From NCBI RefSeq assembly GCF_009695915.1, contig NZ_VUMZ01000004.1, positions 1 to 64,000 on the forward strand: a stretch of DNA of 64,000 nucleotides. Direction: 5' to 3'. How positions within the stretch are numbered: the stretch's first letter is position 1; each line of letters starts with the position of its first letter. The stretch comes from Hornefia butyriciproducens (GTDB taxonomy: Bacteria > Bacillota > Clostridia > Peptostreptococcales > Anaerovoracaceae). Made by a program: the position numbers and the translations under genes. A model generated the notes under the pieces. It worked only from the letters and a program-made list of their open reading frames with translations. It had not been told where the DNA came from and ran no database searches. Of the stretch, positions 58,022-64,000 are shown in pieces.

Positions 58022-58780
58022 CTATCTCCTTACATTAATTCCGGCTTCCGCCAGCTGTCTCTTCAGTTCCGGGATCTGCACCTCGCCAAAGTGAAAAATC
58101 GAAGCTGCAAGGCCCGCATCGATATCCGGAATCTCCCGGAACAGATCAATAAAGTCCTGAATGCCCCCGGCGCCTCCGGAAGCGATTACCGGAACGGAAA
58201 CGATCTCCTCCACAGCCTTCAGCATCTCGATATCAAAGCCCGACTTCACGCCGTCTGTATCTATACTGTTGACCACAATCTCCCCGGCTCCGTCAGCCTC
58301 ACCTCTGCGGATCCATTCGAGGGCATCCATACCCGTGTTCTCTCTGCCTCCTTTTGCGAATACAGTAAACCTGCCGTCCACCCGTTTCACATCCACAGAG
58401 AGCACCACGCACTGGTTTCCGTAAAGTTTAGCCGCCTTTCCGATCAGGGACGGATCCCGGATCGCCCCGGAATTGACCGAGACTTTATCAGCCCCGCATT
58501 TCAGCACTCTGTCGAAATCCTCAAGCGTATTGATTCCGCCGCCGACTGTCAGAGGAATAAAAATTGTCGCAGCCACCTCCCGCAGGATATCCGCGAAAAG
58601 CCTCCGTCCTTCCGCAGAAGCGGTAATGTCGTAAAACACCAGCTCGTCCGCGCCGTTTTCACTATAATATCTGCCCAGATCCACCGGAGAGGAGACGTCC
58701 TGAAGTCCCTCGAAATTGACGCCTTTCACTACTCTCCCGTCCCGCACGTCCAGGCACGGTATGATTCTCTTTGTTATCAT
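58022..58780 (-). CDS. hisF: Imidazole glycerol phosphate synthase subunit HisF
   Basis: The cyclase subunit that works with HisH glutaminase to make imidazole glycerol phosphate and AICAR. Seen in 252 residues: a TIM barrel with IIPCLDVRDGRVVKG near 6-20 (catalytic Asp11), TVGGGINTLEDF, LSVDVKR near 129-135 (catalytic Asp) and ASGGAGGIQDF. Normal length. It follows hisA by 27 bases. Confidence 0.96.
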   Translation of the reverse strand: MITKRIIPCLDVRDGRVVKGVNFEGLQDVSSPVDLGRYYSENGADELVFYDITASAEGRRLFADILREVAATIFIPLTVGGGINTLEDFDRVLKCGADKVSVNSGAIRDPSLIGKAAKLYGNQCVVLSVDVKRVDGRFTVFAKGGRENTGMDALEWIRRGEADGAGEIVVNSIDTDGVKSGFDIEMLKAVEEIVSVPVIASGGAGGIQDFIDLFREIPDIDAGLAASIFHFGEVQIPELKRQLAEAGINVRR

Positions 58781-58807
58781 CTCTCAGCTCCGTCTGTTCA
58801 TTTCCGT

Positions 58808-59530
58808 CTATTCATTGTATCGTTCTACGGCTCCGGCAAGATCGATGGCCCCGGTGTAGAGCGCCTTTCCGATAATCACGCCGTCCACGCCGATCTCCGC
58901 CAGCTGCTCCAGATCGTTCTCCGAGGAAATCCCGCCCGATGCGATGATGTCAGCGTAGCCGCCGTATTCCTTCACAAGATGACGATACAGATCCATGTTC
59001 GTTCCCTCCATGGCACCGTCTTTAGAAATATCCGTACAGATAATCGTATGCACTCCGTCATCAATGAGCGTTTCAAACATCTGATCTACAGTCGTCTCGG
59101 TCACCTGCGTCCAGCCGTTAATCGCCACCCTGTCGCCGGCAATGTCCACTCCGACCGCTACGTTTTTCCCGTGTCTGCGAATCATCCTGGCCGTAAACTC
59201 CGGATCCCTGATCGCCATGGTTCCGATAATGACGCGAAGCGCACCGATAGATGCATACTCCATCACGATCTGTTCGGTCCGGATCCCTCCGCCGATCTCG
59301 ACCTTCAGATCCGTCCCCTCGATAATTTCACTGACCGCAGCGAAATTAGGCGTGTTCCCATCCTTCGCACCATCCAGATCCACGACATGAAGAAACTCCG
59401 CCCCGGCATCCTGAAAACCGCGCGCCACCTCCAGCGGATCTTCCCCGTATACCGTCATCTTGCTGTAATCTCCCTTGAGCAGACGTACCACATGTCCATC
59501 TTTCAGATCAATTGCCGGAAAAATCTTCAT
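58808..59530 (-). CDS. hisA: Phosphoribosylformimino-5-aminoimidazole carboxamide ribotide isomerase HisA
   Basis: Isomerises ProFAR to PRFAR by an Amadori rearrangement. Seen in 240 residues: PAIDLKDGHVVRLLKGDY near 5-22 with Asp8, HVVDLDGAKDG, VEIGGGIRTEQIV, VGVDIAGDRVAINGW near 127-141 and ICTDISKDGAMEGTN with the second catalytic Asp. It starts two bases after the hisH stop. Confidence 0.96.
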   Translation of the reverse strand: MKIFPAIDLKDGHVVRLLKGDYSKMTVYGEDPLEVARGFQDAGAEFLHVVDLDGAKDGNTPNFAAVSEIIEGTDLKVEIGGGIRTEQIVMEYASIGALRVIIGTMAIRDPEFTARMIRRHGKNVAVGVDIAGDRVAINGWTQVTETTVDQMFETLIDDGVHTIICTDISKDGAMEGTNMDLYRHLVKEYGGYADIIASGGISSENDLEQLAEIGVDGVIIGKALYTGAIDLAGAVERYNE

Positions 59531-59532
59531 CG

Positions 59533-60156
59533 TTATCCCTCCATGTCACAAAATGCTTTCAATATCTTCATGCCGGTTTCCCCGCTTTTCTCCGGGTGAA
59601 ACTGCAATCCGTAAACACTGCCCGCGGACACCGCTGCGGTGAGTTCCGGTCCGTACTCGGTGGTGGCAATCACCGCTTCGCTGCAGTCCGTGCCGTAGTA
59701 GGTATGCACAAAGTAAACAAAGTCGCCCTCCCGGACATCCCTGAAAATCGGACTCTTCGGCCTGTCTTTCGGAAAGTGAAGGGCGTTCCACCCAATATGC
59801 GGAACCTTATAGCCTTCCGGCACCACCGGTTCCATCGAAACCACACATCCGGGAATCAGTCCCAGTCCTTTGTGCTCCCCGTATTCAAAGCTTTTCTCAA
59901 AGAGCAGCTGCATGCCCAGGCAGATCCCCAGAAGCGGTTTCCCTTTCTCCGCCTCCTCAGTAACAACGTCTGCAAGCCCACTGTTCCGCAGCTTACGTGC
60001 AGCGTCCCCGAAAGCGCCCACGCCGGGCAGAACGATCTTGTCCGCCCGCCGGATTTCTCCGGGGTCCGAGCTGAGCCGCGCATCCGCACCGATATGCCGG
60101 AACGAGCTGTAAAGAGAAAATATATTTCCTACTCCGTAATCAACTATTGCAATCAT
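59533..60156 (-). CDS. hisH: Imidazole glycerol phosphate synthase glutaminase subunit HisH
   Basis: A class I glutamine amidotransferase that feeds ammonia to HisF. Seen in 207 residues: DYGVGNIFSLYSSFRHIG near 6-23, KIVLPGVGAFGDA near 46-58, LLGICLGMQLLFEKS near 80-94 (catalytic Cys) and LQFHPEKSGETG near 185-196 (catalytic His-Glu). Directly adjoins the hisB stop. Confidence 0.95.
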   Translation of the reverse strand: MIAIVDYGVGNIFSLYSSFRHIGADARLSSDPGEIRRADKIVLPGVGAFGDAARKLRNSGLADVVTEEAEKGKPLLGICLGMQLLFEKSFEYGEHKGLGLIPGCVVSMEPVVPEGYKVPHIGWNALHFPKDRPKSPIFRDVREGDFVYFVHTYYGTDCSEAVIATTEYGPELTAAVSAGSVYGLQFHPEKSGETGMKILKAFCDMEG

Positions 60157-60744
60157 CTAAAGAACACCTTTCGTTGACGGGATCTCATCCCTGTATTTTT
60201 CGTCAATGGCGGCCGCCTCTCCCATTACCCTTGCGAAGGCCTTGAACATTCCTTCTATAATATGATGGGAATTTTCACCTGCCAGCTGCCGGAAATGGAG
60301 TGTGACTCCTGCCTTGCGTACAAATCCGAGAAAGAATTCCTTCACCAGTTCGGTATCCATGTCCCCCACCTTCTGCGTAGGTATCTGCACATCAAAGCCC
60401 AGATAATCTCTTCCGGAAATGTCAACTGCGCAGAGAATCAGCGCCTCGTCCATGGGAAGCGTGATATCCGCATAGCGCCGGATTCCGGCTTTGTTCCCCA
60501 AAGCCTCATAAAAAGCCTCTCCCAGGGCGATTCCGATGTCCTCCACCGTATGGTGATAATCCACGTGAGTGTCTCCCGCACATTCCACGAACAGGTCGAA
60601 TCGCCCGTGACGGGCGAACAGCTCCAGCATATGGTTGAGGAAACCGCATCCGGTATTCACATCATATCGTCCGCTGCCGTCAACGGTCAGCGCCAGATTG
60701 ATCTGGGTTTCCGTTGTGCTTCTGTCAATTCTGCTGCGTCTCAT
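60157..60744 (-). CDS. hisB: Imidazoleglycerol-phosphate dehydratase HisB
   Basis: Dehydrates imidazole glycerol phosphate to imidazole acetol phosphate with manganese. Seen in 195 residues: TGCGFLNHMLELFARHGRFD near 31-50, THVDYHHTVEDIGIALGEAF near 59-78 with the metal-binding His-rich motif, and GENSHHIIEGMFKAFARV near 158-175. A monofunctional enzyme without a phosphatase domain, matching the separate PHP phosphatase. Overlaps hisC by four bases. Confidence 0.96.
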   Translation of the reverse strand: MRRSRIDRSTTETQINLALTVDGSGRYDVNTGCGFLNHMLELFARHGRFDLFVECAGDTHVDYHHTVEDIGIALGEAFYEALGNKAGIRRYADITLPMDEALILCAVDISGRDYLGFDVQIPTQKVGDMDTELVKEFFLGFVRKAGVTLHFRQLAGENSHHIIEGMFKAFARVMGEAAAIDEKYRDEIPSTKGVL

Positions 60745-61811
60745 ATGCTCTCCTCCTCCCTCAGGATCTCACGGATCGCGGCCATCAGCCGTTCCATCTC
60801 CTCCTGTGTTCCGATGGTGATTCTATTGTACTGTGTAATCCGCGGGTTGTCAAAGTGTCTTATCAGAATCTTCCGTTCCTTTAGTTTCCGATAAAGGGTT
60901 CCGCCGTCGATACGGTCGCTTTTGGCGAATACAAAGTTGGCAATGGACGGAATAACCTGAAAGCCCGCTTTCTCCAGTTCAACTGTAGTCCATTCACGGA
61001 CAGACATGGTCCGCAGGCAGTTCGCCGAATAGTAGTCGTCCTCTCCGATTGCGGCTACTCCCGCCGCTGCCGTGATGGAATTGACGTTGTACGGGTTGGT
61101 GGAATATTTGATTCTCTCGAGATCTCCGATAAGCGTCTCTGACGCTATAGCATAGCCCAGACGAGCTCCGGCAAGGCTCCGTGATTTAGAGAAAGTCTGC
61201 ACCACCAGAAGGTTTTCATATTCCTTTGTCAGGGGAATCGCTGATGTGCCGCCGAAATCAACATAGGCTTCGTCAATCAGTACGACGTGATCCGGATCGA
61301 AGGCACAGAGATCCGCGATGTCCTCCTGCCGGATCTCCAGACCGGTAGGCGCGTTGGGATTCGCGATCACGATCATTCCGCCCCTTCCTTTGTAATCCTC
61401 CGGATTCAGTGTGAAATCCTCCCGCAGCGGAATCTGCGTATAATTCACCTGGTGCAGATCGCCGAAAACCGGATAAAATCCGTAGGTGATATCGGGGAAG
61501 ACCGCTCCGTCCTCCGCAAACGCCATGAACGCGAAATTAAGGATATCGTCAGAGCCGTTGGAAACAAACACATTGCTTTTTCCGACGCCGTAACGGTCCG
61601 CGATGGCGTCCTTCAGTCTGACGGAATCCGGATCCGAGTACAGGCGTAGTCTCTGCGCCGTCTCCCTGCTGCATACGGCCTTTTGGGTCTCCGGTCCCGG
61701 CGGATACGGTGATTCATTGGTGTTCAGTTTGGTATACACGGTGTCCTTCGGCTGTTCGCCGGGAGTGTAGGCGTCCAGCGTCCGAAATCTCTGATTCAGA
61801 TATCTGCTCAC
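60741..61811 (-). CDS. hisC: Histidinol-phosphate aminotransferase HisC
   Basis: A PLP-dependent transaminase that forms histidinol phosphate. Seen in 356 residues: LNTNESPYPPGP near 28-39, VFVSNGSDDILNFAF near 81-95, NPNAPTGLEI near 150, LIDEAYVDFGG near 176-186, TFSKSRSLAGARLGYA near 205-220 with the PLP-Lys, and the C-terminal Arg segment RITQYNRITIGTQEEME. It is coupled by four-base overlaps to hisG upstream and hisB downstream. Confidence 0.95.
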   Translation of the reverse strand: MSRYLNQRFRTLDAYTPGEQPKDTVYTKLNTNESPYPPGPETQKAVCSRETAQRLRLYSDPDSVRLKDAIADRYGVGKSNVFVSNGSDDILNFAFMAFAEDGAVFPDITYGFYPVFGDLHQVNYTQIPLREDFTLNPEDYKGRGGMIVIANPNAPTGLEIRQEDIADLCAFDPDHVVLIDEAYVDFGGTSAIPLTKEYENLLVVQTFSKSRSLAGARLGYAIASETLIGDLERIKYSTNPYNVNSITAAAGVAAIGEDDYYSANCLRTMSVREWTTVELEKAGFQVIPSIANFVFAKSDRIDGGTLYRKLKERKILIRHFDNPRITQYNRITIGTQEEMERLMAAIREILREEESI

Positions 61812-62503
61812 CTGCGGCCTCCTTTCTGTTCTCCGCCGGTCTTCACCGCCTCCGGCGCCTCCTTCATGTTTTCCTTTGTCACATCCTCTGCGAGAGCGTC
61901 CCGAATCGCCTCAATCTCCCCGGTCTTGAACCGAAAGCTCGCCTTGTTCGCGATCAGCCGGGCGCTGATGGGAACGACAGTCTCTATGACCTCAAGATTG
62001 TTCTCCTTAAGCGTCTTCCCCGTCTCCACAATGTCCACGATCACGTCGGAAAGTCCTACCAGCGGCGCAAGCTCGATACTGCCGTGAAGCTTGATGATGT
62101 CGATGTCCCTGTTCTCCCTGGCATAATAGTTCGATGCGATATTAGGGAACTTGCTGGCCACCCGGAGAGTCCGCTCCGGATTGTCGTGGTACCCCTTCAG
62201 AGCCGCCACAGCCATCCGGCATTTTCCCATGTTGAGATCCAGCAGTTCGAACACGTCTGGCTCGTACTCCAGGATGATGTCCTTTCCGGCAATACCGATA
62301 TCCGCGGCGCCTCGCTCCACATAGATAGTCACATCGGTAGGTTTCACCCAGAAATAGCGTATTCCCTTTTCTTCATTCTCAAAGATCAGCCGCCGGTTGT
62401 CTTCTCTGATCGCCGGACACTCATAGCCGGCCTTCTCGAACATATCGTATACTTTTTTGCCCAGTCTGCCCTTCGGCAGCGCCACATTAATCATTTTCTT
62501 CAA
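61808..62503 (-). CDS. hisG: ATP phosphoribosyltransferase catalytic subunit, short form HisG
   Basis: The first committed step of histidine synthesis. Seen in 231 residues: NVALPKGRLGKKVYDMFEKAG near 6, VYVERGAADIGIAGKD-like segment near 63-75, PDVFELLDLNMGKCRMAV, KFPNIASNYYA near 115-125, HGSIELAPLVGLSDVIVDIVETG near 140-162. It lacks the C-terminal regulatory domain of long HisG, so it needs HisZ, which is encoded just upstream. The C-terminus has an extra basic tail. Overlaps hisZ by 17 bases. Confidence 0.94.
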   Translation of the reverse strand: MKKMINVALPKGRLGKKVYDMFEKAGYECPAIREDNRRLIFENEEKGIRYFWVKPTDVTIYVERGAADIGIAGKDIILEYEPDVFELLDLNMGKCRMAVAALKGYHDNPERTLRVASKFPNIASNYYARENRDIDIIKLHGSIELAPLVGLSDVIVDIVETGKTLKENNLEVIETVVPISARLIANKASFRFKTGEIEAIRDALAEDVTKENMKEAPEAVKTGGEQKGGRR

Positions 62504-63608
62504 CCGTCACAACCTCACTTCCATCCAGTCTGATCAATTTGCGGTAACGCAGTTTCTCCGGGATTTCCTTCTCCACCAGCACCGTACTTCCCTCCTGAAT
62601 CATCTGCCGTACAGCCTTGTACATCGCGCCCAGATCGTCCTCAAGCGTATACAGGAACACGATATCCACGTCGTATTCCCGGTCGCTCCCCTCCATCCGA
62701 TCCAAATCGTCCAGATAGACAGCAAACCCCAGTGCACCGCCCTTCTTCCCCATTCGGCTCATCAGTCTGTCGTAGCGTCCGCCGGAAAGCACCGCTTTCG
62801 GCACACCTTCCACAAAGCCTTTGAACAGGATCCCGCTGTAATAGGTCAGGTCATTGACGATGGAGAAATCAATGTTCACCCTGGAAGCCATCTTGTACGA
62901 AGCAAGCAGACTGACAACGTCGCTGAGCTGATCCAGCGCCTCTCTGCCCCTCTCCGTCAGCGGCAGTTCCCTCATTTTCCGGATCACACGCTTATGATCT
63001 CCGTAAGTGGATACCAGCATCTCCAGCGCCCGTATCGTCTCCTCCGCAATTCCGTTCTCCTCTGCGACCTTTCTCAGTTCGTGGATGTTTTTTTCTCCGA
63101 TGCACTCTACGATTCTGTCCTGCACCTCTGTCTCCACATCCCTCAGCAGGTCCGCCACAACGCCCATATGGGAAATCTCCAGTACGTAGTCGCTGTGGAT
63201 GGACGCGAGCGAGCGGAGCGCCAGCATCGTCACCTCGAAGGTGTCATACAGACCGACGTCTCCCAGGCACTCCAGTCCGGTCTGCGCGATCTCCCGATAG
63301 CGGCGGGAGTTCTGGGACGCCCTGTAGATGTTTTCGCTGTAATAGACCTTCTGCACAAAGCCGGGACGATAACGGTAATTTTTTACGATGGACAAAGTAA
63401 GATCCGGCTTCAGCGCCATCAGTCTCCCGTTCAGATCGCTGAATGCGATGATGTTTTCCGTCCCGATAAAGTCTTTGTTCCTCAGATACAGATCGTATTC
63501 CTCGAATTTTCCCATCTTGTATCGGGAATAGCCGTATTTCTGATACAGAGAATGCAGCTCAAGCTGTGTCTTCTCCTCCGTTGTCATTCGGTTTCTGTCG
63601 ATTCTCAT
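62487..63608 (-). CDS. hisZ: ATP phosphoribosyltransferase regulatory subunit HisZ
   Basis: A HisRS-like protein without aminoacylation activity; it forms the regulatory part of the short HisG holoenzyme and confers histidine feedback. Seen in 373 residues: class II synthetase-like fold with MALKPDLTLSIVKNYRYRPG near 65-84 (motif 2 region), EIAQTGLECLGD, and LTYYSGILFKGFVEGVPKAVLSGGRYD near 253-279 in two parts. The ATG at 63608 has GGGAG five bases upstream; a longer open frame to 63743 crosses a terminator and is rejected. It leads the his operon. Confidence 0.93.
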   Translation of the reverse strand: MRIDRNRMTTEEKTQLELHSLYQKYGYSRYKMGKFEEYDLYLRNKDFIGTENIIAFSDLNGRLMALKPDLTLSIVKNYRYRPGFVQKVYYSENIYRASQNSRRYREIAQTGLECLGDVGLYDTFEVTMLALRSLASIHSDYVLEISHMGVVADLLRDVETEVQDRIVECIGEKNIHELRKVAEENGIAEETIRALEMLVSTYGDHKRVIRKMRELPLTERGREALDQLSDVVSLLASYKMASRVNIDFSIVNDLTYYSGILFKGFVEGVPKAVLSGGRYDRLMSRMGKKGGALGFAVYLDDLDRMEGSDREYDVDIVFLYTLEDDLGAMYKAVRQMIQEGSTVLVEKEIPEKLRYRKLIRLDGSEVVTVEEND

Positions 63609-63693
63609 TATTTCTCCCTTCACCAGTATAGAATTGAGGACGCCTCCGGGCTCAGCATTTTCAGACTCCGCGCCGCATCTGCCCGTCAGCCAT

Positions 63694-63730
63694 AAAAAAA
63701 GCACCCCGGCGAAAAAGTTCGTCAAGGTGC
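63694..63730 (-). terminator. Terminator of the Cys-rich membrane protein gene
   Basis: On the minus strand, GCACC (63730-63726), inner CGAA/TTCG pairs, GGGTGC (to 63701), then TTTTTTTATGG. It lies about 40 bases after that gene's stop and 86 bases upstream of hisZ. It could also act as an attenuator for the his operon. Confidence 0.8.
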
Positions 63731-63767
63731 CATCATGCGCCAATACACGTCAAGACCGCACCTCCTG

Positions 63768-63995
63768 TCAATGGACAGGGGCGCTGGTATGGTTGTTTTC
63801 CTGCTTGCCGCAGTTTCCGGACAGGGCACAGCCGCTGCATCCCATGCTGCAGCTCCAGCCGTCGCTGCTCGATTCTCCGTCTGCCTTCTTCTGTTCCTCC
63901 CAGCGGGCGGCGGCAAAAGCCCAGACACAGCAGATTGCACCGATCACCAGTCCTGCAATTATGATATAGATGATGTGATCCAGAAAATATTCCAT
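63768..63995 (-). CDS. FeoB-associated-type Cys-rich membrane protein
   Basis: A 75-residue protein. Seen: one N-terminal transmembrane helix (about residues 5-30, IIYIIIAGLVIGAICCVWAF), a short charged stretch, and a Cys cluster CSMGCSGCALSGNC (about 49-62). This matches the small membrane proteins often encoded after feoB for ferrous iron uptake. The start codon is at 63995, five bases from the window edge, so its upstream neighbour is not visible; feoB is the predicted neighbour. Ribosome site not visible. Confidence 0.75.
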   Translation of the reverse strand: MEYFLDHIIYIIIAGLVIGAICCVWAFAAARWEEQKKADGESSSDGWSCSMGCSGCALSGNCGKQENNHTSAPVH

Positions 63996-64000
63996 TGCAA

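Noticed and set aside
62487-63743. Longer hisZ start at 63743
   Set aside because: It would translate through the terminator at 63694-63730; the ATG at 63608 has a good ribosome site and matches the family start.
63609-63760. T-box or histidine attenuator before hisZ
   Set aside because: No GGTGGTACC-type T-box sequence or run of His codons. The hairpin fits better as the terminator of the preceding small gene.
1-64000. CRISPR arrays, tRNA, rRNA, SRP RNA or tmRNA
   Set aside because: I looked for regular direct repeats with unique spacers and for tRNA- or SRP-like cores and saw none. The tandem repeats present have no spacers.

Overview
The window looks like chromosome from a low-to-mid GC Gram-positive anaerobe of the class Clostridia (Lachnospiraceae or Anaerovoracaceae-like; I cannot place it further without a search). 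Evidence: Firmicutes-style AGGAGG ribosome sites and sigma-A promoters; DivIVA, SepF, RqcH, RNase Y, LCP and TagGH proteins; HisZ-dependent short HisG; and a butyryl-CoA-dehydrogenase/EtfBA unit with a ferredoxin-bearing EtfA. Most genes lie on the minus strand.

Layout. 1-9 kb: a LytTR regulator, yicC-gmk-rpoZ, divergent rqcH, a small alarmone synthetase, and rluD-lspA-divIVA-yggT-sepF. 9-16 kb: yggS, a HlyD-like membrane protein, trmD-rimM-khpA-rpsP, ffh-ylxM and sppA. 16.1-19.5 kb (+): a YtrA-type GntR regulator with an ABC exporter whose promoter contains a palindrome. 19.5-38.3 kb: a wall teichoic acid region with tagG-tagH-LCP, a glycerophosphotransferase plus tagD flanked by two decayed insertion sequences, an operon with tarI-tarJ and three glycerophosphotransferases, maf, and a glycosyltransferase/glycerophosphotransferase fusion followed by a polysaccharide deacetylase. 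38.5-46 kb: bcd-etfB-etfA, thiI, a cysteine desulfurase and rny. 46.1-49.6 kb (+): an AT-rich island with a second fusion protein. 49.6-56.3 kb: a seventh glycerophosphotransferase in an operon with radC and a MinD-like ATPase, then cmk-nrdR and a membrane-anchored FKBP/trigger-factor-like protein. 56.4-63.7 kb: an orphan small-RNA candidate and a compact histidine operon (hisZGCBHAF-IE and a PHP phosphatase, without hisD), then a FeoB-associated-type small Cys-rich protein at the edge.

How the genes work together. TagD should make CDP-glycerol, and TarI/TarJ should make CDP-ribitol. The glycerophosphotransferase-family proteins could build mixed polyol-phosphate chains, some with sugars added by the fused GT2 domains. 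TagGH would export the chain and the LCP protein would attach it to peptidoglycan. Linkage-unit genes (tagO/tagA type) are not in the window. The most unusual content is the set of seven divergent glycerophosphotransferase-family proteins, including two GT2-pseudoGT2-GPT fusions and one member co-transcribed with a MinD-like ATPase. No CRISPR array, tRNA or rRNA was seen.
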